A stretch of DNA of 64,000 nt from positions 5,418,098 to 5,482,097 of the forward strand of contig NC_037261.1 of the NCBI RefSeq assembly GCF_000002425.4, in the 5' to 3' direction. The notes beneath the pieces were generated by a model. The model was not told the DNA's origin and searched no databases. It saw only the letters and a program-made list of their open reading frames with translations. The DNA is from Physcomitrium patens (Eukaryota; Streptophyta; Bryopsida; Funariales; Funariaceae). The position numbers and the translations under genes are program-made. Below are positions 11,914 to 23,483 of this stretch, in pieces; within the stretch, counting starts at the first letter, position 1, and every line of letters begins with the position of its first letter.

Positions 11914-13155
11914 CCAAAACTCCTTTATTTTTGTATAAAACTCCAAATATAACAAAATCCCTTCAAAACATATTTTTCCCGCGAAGGGTTTTCTCGCCGG
12001 GAACTTTAGAAAATCATAACTATTGATCTAACCGTTCAGATTGTTTCAAATTTACAAGATACGTAGAATTTACCCTTAACTTGTACCACAAAAAAAACCA
12101 ACCGCAAATTCACTTCTGAGCTTCTGGCATCTAAGAAACCCTAGCAGACACTCCAAACCCTAAATTACAAGCACCCGAAACCTATTTTCCTTATATCTCA
12201 AGAACCCGAACTCCAAATGTCATAAAATTTATGCACAAAGTTTACTATCATAAAATTACACATTCCTTGAAATTTTGAGCCAAAACCTCACAAAATTGCT
12301 CAAGATATAGCTCAAGAGACAAACACTAGTAATTCGGTTTACTTACTACTCTTAGATTGCATGTGCTGACTTCAAAATCCAATAACTCCTTCATTCCAAC
12401 TTAGAATCCAGTAAGCAGTATACAAAAAGTATAGGCGCAAAAGTGCTCTCTCCAATCGCGGTCGCCGATCCTCAATTGCCATCCGTACGCGTGCGTTATG
12501 CCCCAAAGAGTGACAGTAGGTCCAAAACTAACACCTTAACTTTGAGCGCCTATAACTTCTTCATAAAAACCCCAAATGACACAAAACTTGCACCAAAACC
12601 TTAACCAAAAACCTTAACCTTCTGACCCTAGCCTTCAAAGTTCGAATGGCCTCGAGAAACTAACCCTAATCCCTAATATGGCCTCGGGCAGCCTCCTCAA
12701 AGCCCATTGGTCATGATTTTTGACCAATAGGAATTGAGATTTTCATCATTCATCTCCATTCATCTATATTGGTGCCCTAATTACTCCCTTTGCTACCAAA
12801 ATCCTTCTTCAATCCTTTTTCTTATAAGATTTACATAATGTATGCTCTAAACACCAAATAAAAGAACCAAAATAAGTTTTAAAATGTCAGTAATGTCTAA
12901 CAAAGGTGACTCTAAATATTTAGAAGTTACTATCAACCAAAACCAATCTTAAAAGCCACTATCAAAAAGAAATTAAAGTTATACAAATTCTATAGTAATC
13001 TTTTTAAACAACCTCTTCTCAAAGTAATAATCAAATTATATCCTACAACCAACTAAAATCTACTAACATGGCTCTTACCATGTTACTTAATAAATTATAT
13101 ATTAAGTACATAATTAGATTATTTTCATATAGTAGCCGAACCACAACACGATAAC
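11914..13155 (-). mobile_element. Insert D: LTR-like 1.24-kb element
   Basis: Non-coding sequence unrelated to gypsy A pol. Its right end is CACAACACGATA followed by ACGT, the target in the RT gene. Read on the minus strand it starts TATCGTGTTGTGG, close to the family B LTR start TGTCGTGTTGT. It is therefore probably an LTR, perhaps solo. The left end has no clean target duplication, and a 100-bp RT segment (11812-11913) is repeated at 13156-13256. A decayed copy of its left part is present in the opposite orientation at about 27035-27420. Confidence 0.5.
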
Positions 13156-13264
13156 GTCATGCCTTTTGGACTTACAAATGCACCAGCAGCTTTTCAACAT
13201 CTAATGAATGATGTTTTTCGAGAGTTTTTGGATGATTTTGTGGTATGTTATCTAGACGATATCT
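13156..13264 (+). pseudogene. Short family A RT fragment
   Basis: Encodes [16 protein letters not shown] to VVCYLDDIL, the RT active-site region, on the plus strand. It repeats the last 100 bp of the fragment before insert D and goes slightly further, ending at GATATCT where the A2 LTR begins. Confidence 0.8.
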
Positions 13265-13825
13265 TGTCAAGGACAAGAATTCGATCAAAAAATAATTCAG
13301 ACAAGTGAGCCTTCACTCAAAGAGAGGTAACAAAATATATATAAACAAGTATATATATTGAAATAGAAATTGGAATGGCTATTGCCAAAAGACAAGAAAA
13401 CTAGAGACCCTTGAAACTAGACTAGAAGCAAGAAAGGAGTTGACAAGAATGAAGAAGCCTTCACTCTTATCTCTATATATATTATCTAACTAGGGGCTAT
13501 GTGGCGACATTCTATAGGACCTCCAATATGTGTTGACTTTGTAGGACACATGCCTTGACTTATAAGGCAAGTTTTTCTACGTGTGGGCCACATAGTTAGC
13601 TTGATCTTCAAGCTAACAACATGTGTGGCACATGGCCAACTTGTTGACCACGTTTCTAATCCAAAAAGTCAATTAAAGACACCTATGAAGTCAAAGCAGC
13701 ATCTACAAAGCTTCTAAGAAGCTTCCATATTAAATATTATAGAATTAACTTACTTTTACCTACTTTTACTTACTTCTACCTATTTTTATATGTAATTATT
13801 AGCTTATATGATTATGGCCGTGACA
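13265..13825 (-). mobile_element. A2 3' LTR
   Basis: A 561-bp LTR beside polypurine tract TAGAAGGGGGG (plus-strand 13828-13839), equal in length to the 5' LTR. Confidence 0.9.
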
Positions 13826-13865
13826 TTACCCCCCTTCTAGAGACGAGTTCCATGAAGAGCGGTCA

Positions 13866-14288
13866 TCATATGTTGAGAAAATCTATGATGTGACAAATTA
13901 TATTCGCCACATACTCTGATCTTTGTTCTCTTCGAAGATGATTGATAGGACCTCTCAACCATCCGTAGTGTCCCATTCCAGGGCGGGAAGACCACCCAAT
14001 TATTTGATCTTTGTTGAGTCTTTCGTAACTTCCTTCGAATAGAATATTTGCAACACCATCAGGAGTTGTTCTTACCTCTAGCAAAATCACCAAACATCAG
14101 GAGTTCCTTCCCAAATCGTGATACCAAACGCATTGTATCTCGCCATCTATTCGAAGAAGAACATGTCGTTCTTGAAGATCTTCATCTCGATTACGTCATC
14201 TTGAAGGTTGTGACAATCATAATGTCTCATCCAACAGGTCAGCAAATAAAGGCTCTTGAGTTGAATCCGCTGGTTGTTGGTTCTCCAT
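13866..14288 (-). pseudogene. A2 third ORF (downstream of pol)
   Basis: Copy of the 140-codon ORF intact in A3 at 55561-55983. The span from ATG (14286-14288) to the stop is exactly 423 nt, the same as A3, with in-frame TGA where A3 has CGA. The C-terminal half is open: TTPDGVANILFEGSY, GWSSRPGMGHYGWLRGP, RREQRSEYVAN. Function unknown. No membrane segment or signal peptide is seen. Confidence 0.8.
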
Positions 14289-14382
14289 CTCCTGAGCGTC
14301 ACTACTACAACAAAGCTACGAACAAGAATTAAAAGTAGATTGTTATCTTGCTTAGATGTTGTTTCTTTTATAAAGAAGGTTT

Positions 14383-17300
14383 TCATCTTGATTTTGATGG
14401 ATGTCGTCGATGAAAAGCCTCCACCGCCTTTGCTGCATTTACAAGATTCTTTATTAGCTCCCATGTGCGTTCACTAATACCATATCCGCGCCAATGGACA
14501 AGATATTCTAATTTATTTCGACGTCGCCTTGAATCTAGGACTTCTTCTACTTCAAACTCTTCATTATTGTCTACTTCTATAGGAGGAGGTGGAGCTTGTC
14601 GTCTTCTTGGTATGTCCACTGTCTTGTATGGTTCAAGAAGAGACATGTGGAATATTGGATGGATTTTTATTAACTCCGGTAGATGTAAACGATATGCAAC
14701 TGGATTGATTTGTGCAGAAATAGAAAATGGTCCCAGCCTTCGATAGTCCAACTTGTCACAAGGACGAGTGGTCTTGATATTGCGACGAAGTAGCCATACC
14801 TTATCACCCAAGATGAATGATGGTTGTTCCTTTCGATAGACATCTGCATTAACCTTTTGTTGTTCCTGAGCCTCTTTTAACTACGCCTTCATCGTTGCAT
14901 GTAGCTCTCATAAATGAATTGCCAAATCTTTCGCAATAGGATTATCAACTTTTGAAAAGTCAAAAGTATCAAGTCGTAGATGATAACCATAATTAGTAAA
15001 GAAAGGTGTTTGTTTTGTAGAAGAATGTACCGTGTTATTGTAAGCAAACTCTGCCAATGGCAAAAGAGTTGTCCAATCATCTTGTTGGTAATTAATGGTA
15101 TATCTTAAATATTGCTCCAAAACTTGATTAATACGCTCCATTTGTCCATCAATTTAAGGATGGAATGCCGAAGATAGTTTTATATCCACTTTAAGAATCT
15201 TGAAAAGAGTCCGCCAAAATCTTGATACAAATTGAGTTTTCCTATCTGATATAATATCCTTGGGTAATCCATGATAGCGATAGATATTGTCAAGAAAGAG
15301 CTTAGCTGTTTCTTCACTTGTGATAGATTTTGTACATGGTATAAAATGTGCCATCTTGGTAAAACGATCTACTATCACGCATATAGAGTCATAAGAACCT
15401 GAGATTGGAAGATCTATGATGAAGTCCATAGAAATAGAAGACCATGGTTGTTCTGGAATGGGTAATGGCTGAAGAAGTCCAAAAGGTCGATGACGAGGAG
15501 TTTTTAATCTTGAGCAAACATCACATGATTGTACAAAATCTTTAACTGCTTTCCACATTTGAGGCCACCAAAAATCCCTAGATATCAGCTCTAAAGTCTT
15601 ATTATATCCAAAAAGTCCTGCTTCTGGGAAGTCGTGACGAGCTTGAAGAACACGTAAACGTGCTTCTCTTTCTGGAACATATAGGCGTCCTTCGAAATAG
15701 AGTAGGTTGTTCTTGAATTCAAATTTAGATAGATCATGAGATTTAGAAGAATTATTCTTGATATCATGAACAAGAGGATCTGAAGACATACTTAACTGGA
15801 CTTGCTTAAGAAACTTTAAATCAACAGTCAATGTTGATTTTATTGCTCGAAGATGAAATTCCTCCGGCTTCAAGAAAACTATTCTTTGTTGCTCAAAAGC
15901 TGCATCTCCTTCTTTTGGTGCAAGATAAGAACGTCTAGACAAGGCATCGGATAAACCTTGTTATTTTTCTGGCCGATAAGTAATGATGAACTCGAATCTT
16001 GATAAAGACATGCTCCAACGAGCTTGAGGACGATTTAATATGCGTGCTGACATAAAATATTTGAGGTTCTTTTGATCCGTATACATGGTGACTGGACTAG
16101 AAGCGCCTTTTAGATAATGACGCAATTCTTGAAAAGAATCCACAATTGCAAGAAGTTCTTTTTCGTAGATCTCATAATTGATTTCTGCTACTGAGAATTT
16201 TCTTGAATGAAAGGCTATTGGATGAAGTTTGTCATTTGTTCCCATTTGTGATAAAACCGCACCCAGAGCAAAATCCGATGCATCTGTTTCTATAAAGAAT
16301 GCTTTGGAAAAATCAACACGATACAAGATTGATGCAGACACAAACGCTGTCTTTAAAGATTCAAAAGCAACTTCCGCTTCCTGATTCCATTGGAGTTTGT
16401 CTTTACAAGTCAAATGTGTAACTGGAGCTACAACTCGAGAGAAGTCTTTGATGAAGATCCGATAATAGTTGGAAAATTTCAAAAAACATTGGACATCTCT
16501 TACCATTTTTGAGATCTTCCAATCTATAATAGTTTGAACTTTCTTTGGATCCATCATAACTCCATCATTTGAAATGATGTAACCTAAGAAATCGACTTGA
16601 GTAGTGTGGAATACACACTTTTCTATCTTGGCATAGAGTCCTGCGTCTCTTAATTTTTGTAACACACGACGAACATGAAGTTCATATACTTCTGGATTCT
16701 TAGAATAGATCAAGATGTCGTCTAGATAACATACCACAAAATCGTCTAAAAACTCTCGAAAAACATCATTCAATACCCAGTGTATTCCCAGATAGCAAAT
16801 CACGCCATACGATAACGTTGTATTCAAAATGTCCATACCTAGTTCGAAACGCAATCTTCCATACATCTCCTTCTTTGATGCATACTAGATTGTATGCTCC
16901 ATGAAGATCTATTTTTGTATAGATCTTAGCTTGATTCAGCCGATCAAGAAGTCCAGATATTAAAGGTAGTAGATACTTGTTTTTGATGGTAATCTTGTTG
17001 AGTCCTCGATAATCAACACACATCCTCAATGATCCATCTTTTCTCTTCACAAATAGAATTAGAGGTCCTGTTGGAGATTTAGAATGGCGTATGAAATTCT
17101 TGGCTAGATTTTCTTCTATATACTCCTTGAGTTCAGCCAACTCATTTTGTGATAAACTATAGATTGGTCCGAATGGCGGTTGTGCTCTTTCTTGAAGGTC
17201 AATTGAGCAATCATAGGGACGATGTTCCAGGAGTGTATCTGCATTTTTTTTTTCAAATACATCTTGAAATTCTTGATATTGGCTTGGAATGCCACTTAAA

Positions 17301-17870
17301 GTCTTTTCACCAGTAGAAATGGGTGTAGCATAAATAATATATGATGATTCTTTCATAGCAGCATGCAAAAAAGCTTTTGTACCTATAAATACGGGTTTAA
17401 TTGAACTGGACTTATGACTCTCTACTTGATTAACTACACTATTAGTTATACTTTTAGAAAAAGTAAGAGTTCGAGAAATCCAACCTATTTGAGGGTTGTA
17501 TTTTTCTAACCACGATAAAGCTAAAATGACTGGATTACAAGGAGATCTAATAATATTAAATACTACAAAACTATTATGACCATTGATTATTACTTCTATA
17601 GGAAGGATTTCGTGAGTAATATCTCCAAAAGACAATGGACGACCATCTATGACTTCTACATGAACAGGTTTAGTTTTCTTTACTAAAGATATGCTATGTC
17701 TTTTAATAAATTCTTCATCTAAAAAACACGCTGAGGCTCCTGAATCTAACAAGGCAGAGACTTTGTAATATTTAGGTCTAAAATAACATTTAATGTAAAA
17801 CAAGGAGAGGGCTCTGAGGAGAGAATAGGACCTTTACTAGATGTTGTGCAAGGTTCCAGTCGCACGGTCC
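14383..17870 (-). pseudogene. A2 pol: protease, RT, RNase H, integrase, chromodomain
   Basis: Aspartic protease with LLDSGAS, RT with VDYRGLN and CYLDDILIYS, RNase H with ETDASDFALG, and integrase with HDFPEAG, CDVCSRLK, SMDFI and a degraded SDRKTQ. The GPF motif and a chromodomain follow (EVEEVLDSRR, YLVHWRGY, RTWE). Breaks: a 1-bp deletion near 17775, a 44-bp foreign segment in RT near 16770-16815, stops near 15960 and 15151, and more near 14890-14905. It cannot make a full polyprotein. Confidence 0.88.
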
Positions 17871-17990
17871 CTATTGTAGCTGGACAAACTCGTTTTCTGA
17901 CATATTGTCTTTTTTCACAGCCATACTCCTCATTTTGTGATTGCGTCATTTCTTTGGACAATGTTGCGTAGTGTGCTTTGGTTCTCCATA
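16722..17990 (-). repeat. Right arm of 1.27-kb inverted repeat
   Basis: Inverted counterpart of 10639-11913, separated by about 4.8 kb. Identity looks complete over the outer kilobase (17990 down to about 16960), then drops. Near 16770-16815 this arm has a 44-bp segment starting TATCGTATGGCGTG after ACGT. That resembles one end of an insertion at the same ACGT that flanks insert D at 13155. Confidence 0.8.
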
Positions 17991-18878
17991 ATATAAACAT
18001 AATCCTTCTTGACGACGACGAGTCTTTTCTTGCTCAGTAAGAGGTTTGAAACGTACTGCATCAATTTATATATCCTCTACTTCCGAATGTATGTGTTGAA
18101 GAGATGTTGGTGTTGCCATTGAATTATAGTAACGTTGAGGTCCACTTGTACGGTTCTCAGATCAAAATTCAAAAAGGTAATTGTCACACTTCATAGCAAA
18201 GTCAATTGCTTGACTCAATGTTTGAGGATCAAGTAAGTTGAGCATTAATTTTTTTACCTCATATTGTAATCTGTAGAAAAATTGGCTAATAAGTGCAACA
18301 TCATCCCACTTGATATCAGTTGCAAGTTGTCAAAATTGTGAAGCGTATAACGTTACTAATTGATTGCCTTGTCGTAAAATATGGATCTTATTGGTTGCAA
18401 CCCGAATTGCATCATGCTCTCCATACATGGATCAAAACTCCGCCAAAAAAGCCTCTAGATTATCCAATATTGGATCTCGTCGTTCAAGAAAAGATGAAAA
18501 CCACGATAGTGCTGAACCTGAAAGAAGTGTACCAATGAATCTAACTTGTGATCCTAGAGTTGGATAGCTTTGGGATTGAAGTTCAATCACCAATTGCACT
18601 TGATTGATAAATCCTTGAAACTTGGATCTGGTGCCATCAAACTTCTCGGGTATGACAATTCTTGGTTCTCTAACATTTGAAGGGCGTTCTACCATAGGAA
18701 AAAGGACATGGTTTGGTGCAGATGTTGAAGCAACTCCAACCATTTCTATATCTTCACTTCTTGCCAATCTTGTTGCTCCTTGTGGTGGTAAATTGAGTTG
18801 ATGCATCGCAAGCATTAATTCCCTCAATTATTCTTGCATTTGTGCCATTGCACTCTTCATTTCGAGAAGTTCTGCTAT
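17871..18878 (-). pseudogene. A2 gag, broken
   Basis: Gag homolog with start codon changed to ATA (18876-18878), several in-frame stops of the CAA-to-TAA and CGA-to-TGA type, and the family stop TAG at 17871-17873. Total span is exactly 1008 nt, as in A1 and A3. Knuckle residues CLYYGEPKHTTQHC have lost the second Cys. Confidence 0.85.
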
Positions 18879-19090
18879 GATAACACTTAGAAGAGAGAAG
18901 ATGTCTAATATCGCTCAAGACAAATAGAAGAAAGGACTTGAGGACAAAGAAAATGATAAGGACATTATCAGTTTAGAAGAAGGTAATCCGCAACTTCTAA
19001 TATGCTTATATCTTATTAAGAAAAAGGGGTAATCCACTCTTAATCAAGATTAGACAAAGCTCTGATATTGTAGGTGTACTCTTGTGAATC

Positions 19091-19651
19091 TGTCAAGGAT
19101 AAGAACTCGATGAAAAAACAATTGAGACAAGTGAGCCTTCACTCAAAGAGAGATAACAAAATATTTATAAACAAGTATATATATTGAAATAGAAACTGGA
19201 ATGGCTATTGCCAAAAGACAAGAAAACTAGAGACCCTTGAAACTAAACTAGAAGCAAGAAAGGAGTTGACAAGAGTGAAGAAGCCTTCACTCTTGTTTCT
19301 ATATATACTATCTAACTAGGGGCTACGTGGCGACGTTCTATAGGACCTCTAATATGTGTTGACTTTGTAGGACATATGCCTTGACTTACAAAGCAAGTTT
19401 TTTTACGTGTGGGCCACATAGTTAGCTTGATCTTTAAGCTAACAACATGTGTGGCACATGGCCAACTTATTGACCACGTTTCTAATCCAAAAAGTCAATT
19501 AAAGACACCTATGAAGTCAAAGTTGCGTCTAAGAAGCTTTTAAGAAGCTTTCATATTAAATATAATAGAATTAACTTACTTTTATCTACTTTTACTTACT
19601 TCTATCTATTTGTATATGTAATTATTAGCTTACATGATTATGGCCGTGACA
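19091..19651 (-). mobile_element. A2 5' LTR
   Basis: A 561-bp LTR, direct repeat of 13265-13825. It includes the family TATA-like box TAGTATATATAGA on the minus strand near 19300, likely the start region of element RNA. Confidence 0.9.
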
Positions 19652-19859
19652 TCAAGATATTTAAAAATGATATTATTATTTTCTTCTTTGAAGATCTCGT
19701 ATTATTTATTAATAATAACTTATATTTTAGAATGTACAATTATCTTCTATTCTTTTATAAAAGCAATCCAATCATTTCCAATAAACAATAGCTTGCTCTT
19801 TTATAATACATTCTTCTCAATGTTGTAGATACACAACAGAATTTTAGCAATTGAAAACT

Positions 19860-20720
19860 AGTTCTGGATACTTGATATCAATGCCAATTCTTTATCAACA
19901 ACAAATTTTTTTGGTAGCTTGCTATTACAATTGAGTTGTAGGAATTTTGCAAGTACATTTGTATGTGCTTGGTTGGAACTCCCACATTATAGAAGCTAAC
20001 AATAGTCTTTTCTTTTTGATCTTTGACCTTAAGATGGACAAGGTGTGCACTTGCATTTGTTGACAAATTATGATTGTGATCTCTTTGTATGACCTAAAAA
20101 AACCAATGTTGCTCATATTGCTTTGTGATCATGTTGAAGAAGCAATTTGACATCATACCTAAGGTTTTCCGAGTTCTTATCTCTTTTATCAAGCTATGAT
20201 AGTTGCCATACATTCTTCTACAATTATATTTGTAATGGACCATATAATGGCCATTATGCTACTTATACAATGTCTTCGTGATAGTTCTATAATCTTAAGC
20301 AATAGCAAATTTCTTAAATATCTTCTTCATTATTTGGTAAGAAGTAAATTCTTTACATGATAATGCATATGGTATTCATCTTGTTTCTTGTTGCATTCTT
20401 CTAGTGCACAAACATTGCCCTCCAACTCAAGATGACTGACAATCTTTTGGCTTGGATACACCATTAGTGGATTGTAAACAATCTCCTATAAAGGCAATAA
20501 TGTGGGCACCAGCAAAGAGACTCCATCTTGCTTTTGAAGAAGTTCCATAAGTTGATTGATACATTGTTCCAAGACTCATAGTTTTACTGCAAACTTTGCA
20601 TGCAAAAGTACAATGATTGATGTATTTGATATGCTCATCTTTCCATTAAAGCTTTCATGCAAGGTGCCTTCACTCTCTATTGGGATGTCGCTTATGTTGT
20701 TGACAAGGGCATTGCGATCT
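19860..20720 (-). pseudogene. Possible MULE/FAR1-like transposase relic
   Basis: Decayed minus-strand coding sequence. The best part reads RDHNHNLSTNASAHLVHLK then VGVPTKHIQMYL. This His-Asn-His plus Ser-Ala-His plus GVP pattern is the one I know from the FAR1-type DNA-binding region of Mutator-like transposases and FAR1/FHY3 proteins. Upstream pieces (HNGHYMVHYKYNCRR, NCFFNMITKQYEQHW) fit the preceding zinc-binding part. Several stops break it and no terminal repeats were found. Confidence 0.4.
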
Positions 20721-21799
20721 ATATATATATATATATATATATAGATAAAGAAAAAAAAGAGAGCATGTGCCTTTCAAAAAAAAAGAGAGATCACGGCTTT
20801 CAAAAAACGTGCCAAGGTCCAAAAAAAAAAAAAAAAAAGAAAAAAAAGAAAGAGCATGCAAGGCTGTCAAAATAAATGAGAGAAGGAAGGTTAACAGAAG
20901 TAATTCCAACCAAACTCCAAAAAAAGCGTGGTTTCTATGTGGTACACCCTCCTGGACTGCTCTGCCACGTTTCCAAGCAGGTACTCACGTTTTTGGAGTC
21001 ACTAGAATTGGTATTTGTTTGTAGTTTTTCCTTTACTTTGAAAGTGGTGTATGTGTGTGAGTTAGAAGTAAGTGGGTGGGTGTGCTGTGATCTGTGGCAG
21101 TAGTCAAATTGTCTGTGGCATTAGAACATCTCTTTTTAAAAAGGTAGTGCTAATTGTGAAAGTAAGAAGTAAAGAAAGCAAGAACTAGAGATATTAGGAT
21201 TAAAGCTGTATGGAAATAACTAAAATGTAAGTGCAATTTTTTAAAAAAAATTTGAAGATTTTATTTGAAAGAAAACCTGGATCATTTATGACATTTCAAG
21301 ATCAAGATGAAATAAATTTTCTTTCTCGGTAATGAATATTTCAGTTCATTAGTTTTGAGAACGTATACTAAAAGTGTTGCAACTGTTGTAGAAGATGAAA
21401 TAAATTCCTTTTGTTAGTAAAACATAGAAATTTATTTTTGAGGATTAGTTGTAATAGTTTTACATTCCTCGTATGAGCTAGATATGAATGTTATTGTACG
21501 AAGTGTTTCAGCAGTACATTGTAGTGTGAAATATTGGAATCCCTAAAATGTAATGAAATCTTGATTATCTCAGTTGAATTGTTGATAATTTCATAGAAAC
21601 AGAATAATTAAGTATTCTCGTACAGATCATTTGTCTCTGAATTGAACGCATTTAAAGATGAATGAATGATTCATAACATAAATACGTAGATACAGTAGAA
21701 TTGTATTTTGAACAGCACTTGAATTCTGGAACGCAATGCTGAAATACTAGTATTTTCCTGTTCCTCAAATGTTTTTTATTACAGGCGTTTTGTTTGATG

Positions 21800-21840
<41 letters not shown>

Positions 21841-22457
21841 CATGCATTTTTGTATTACAGAAAAAGACTGTTGATTTCTTTCTGTTTTAATATATATGTT
21901 TCGGCAGCTTTTCCCTTTCACACAGAACAACCTACTTTTTCTGTAATCTTACGAAGGTGAATAAATTATTGTTTTTGTATTACCTTCTCAAAGCACGTAC
22001 AAGTTACAGATGGCAGGTTGTGGTGGCAATAGCAAACTATGGTAGCAATAACAATAAGTGGTTTGGGAAGCCATTCGCTACATGGCCAACTTCAAACATT
22101 TCACATCAGGTTAAACATCTACATAAATTTGATAATCCAAAACCCTTTGAGCTTGTTCATCGAAATACCCCTAAAAACTTGCAAAAGAACACAACCACCT
22201 CTAAGAGACAGCGATTCGAGTTTCTTCCATCAGCACGAAGTGCTCGAAAAACTTCGCTTGAACCTTGGAGATACACAAACCAGGAATCTCTCAAAAGTGA
22301 TACCGATCCCGACAATGAAATATGATTCCAGCGCATACAAGACAGCACTGTTATTTACACAAACAATACACCAGTCTGCTTCAAAAAATCATACACTTCT
22401 GCATCGTCTCCCTTCCGAAGGAAAAGGCCAAGAACTGTAATTAGTCACAGCTCTACC
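20716..22457. other. Intergenic, microsatellites, no gene seen
   Basis: Contains a TA run at about 20718-20743, poly-A near 20821-20840 and a second TA run at about 21800-21840. I see no coding sequence. The part from about 21900 to 22457 probably includes the VHA-G 3' UTR. Confidence 0.6.
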
Positions 22458-23298
22458 CTAATTCCTAACTGTGATAACATACTTCATCAGGAGAGCAGTA
22501 ACCTCCGGGGCAACTTTGGCGGCTTCACCGCTGAGACGCTTGATCTTCTCGTCCGTCTCACCTTCCAGGCGCTTCAAGTTTGCGCCAGAATCACCGCTGG
22601 TGTCGGACAGCTTCTTCTTGAACTCGGCCTCACGCTGAGCTCTGTATTGAGCCACTTCTCGCTCAGCTTCTTCCTTGGCTTGCCTCAGTCTGAACAGAAT
22701 TTATGTTAGACGTGGTCATGCATACTAGTTTCTGGCCGCGAATGGCGCCAATCCCAAAACAACCTTATCGATCAAAGACAGCGGCAAAGTGCGGATTGAA
22801 TTGGTTCACTGATTACCCAACTTATCATTTAAGCCTAAAAGTTTGTGAGCCTTTGTACAAGAACTATTTGGAGCAGATTAAGACACGACAATATACCCTA
22901 TGTCTCCTTAGAACATGACTACAGCTGAGCCTCCTCTCACTAATCCTAGTCATCTGTATCTTCCTCCGATCGGAGAAACATGCGCTTCAGCCGCAGCAAC
23001 AGATAGATTCAAAAACCCAGGATCATGAAAGGATCCACATGTAAGTAAAATAAAATAAAATACCACAAACACAAACTCACAAGAGAACAGGATCACATTA
23101 CCAAATACTCCAAGCACCGATCCGATCCGAATGCTTCTACTAGATTGACACCAATACAAAATTGAAAAAAACAGAGGGTGTATCAGTGGGCTCAAAACAC
23201 CTTGCAGTTTTGGCAGCTCGAGCGTTGGACACAATATGTTGAGCATCTTGCTCGGCAGCAAGGAGCGCCTGAATACCTCCCCTGTCTGAAGAGCTCAT
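22458..23298 (-). CDS. VHA-G: V-type proton ATPase subunit G
   Basis: Subunit G of the V-ATPase, part of the peripheral stalk (E-G pairs) that holds the catalytic head of the vacuolar/endosomal proton pump. There are two coding exons on the minus strand. Exon 1 (23201-23298) starts at ATG and reads MSSSDRGGIQALLAAEQDAQ, the conserved start of the family. It ends after TGCAAG with donor GTGTTT. Exon 2 (22458-22689) follows acceptor TTCAG, rebuilds the split Arg codon and contains LRQAKEEAEREVAQYRAQ and TSGDSGANLKRLEGETDEKI. The join gives 109 aa, close to the usual roughly 110. The protein is mostly charged helix. The intron is 511 bp. A 5' UTR intron is likely (23334-23483). Confidence 0.93.
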
Positions 23299-23333
23299 AC
23301 TGACTATGCCGTATGCAGCCCCTAGCTATGACA

Positions 23334-23483
23334 CTGCATTCACAACATCAGAAACACTAAGATTATCTGGTATTGAGAGAGACACGTCCGCATTACATTC
23401 AAATTAGAACACAAGTCCTTCAAACCCTGGTAACTCAAATTCAATCGCCAAAATCAACCAAAATCGAAACCAGAAAAACATAC
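23334..23483 (-). other. Probable 5' UTR intron of VHA-G
   Basis: On the minus strand a donor-like GGTATGTTT precedes a T-rich stretch and the acceptor GTGAATGCAG, ending 35 nt before the ATG. Inferred from splice-like sequence only. Confidence 0.4.

Larger units (their letters stand above)
13265..19651 (-). mobile_element. Copy A2: full-length family A chromovirus, degraded
   Basis: A 6387-bp element with two 561-bp LTRs (13265-13825 and 19091-19651), both bounded by TGTCACGGCC and CTTGACA-type ends. It contains gag, pol and the third ORF. Flanks do not match (TATCT left, TCAAG right), so no target duplication is visible and the left junction is probably a rearrangement. Many stops are C-to-T type. 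RT carries an extra 44-bp segment (see 16722-17990). Confidence 0.92.

Noticed and set aside
14465-14746. Plus-strand ORFs over A2 pol
   Set aside because: Antisense shadows of the chromodomain region.
13260-19656. 5-bp target duplication around A2
   Set aside because: TATCT on the left and TCAAG on the right do not match. Only an inverted resemblance (GATATCT/TCAAGATAT) is seen, which may be chance.
20657-20909. ORFs rich in Lys, Phe or Ile-Tyr repeats
   Set aside because: They come from TA and poly-A runs and have no conserved sequence.
22039-22440. Plus-strand ORFs of 122 and 133 codons next to VHA-G
   Set aside because: No recognisable domain or splice pattern. The region is the likely 3' UTR of VHA-G on the other strand.
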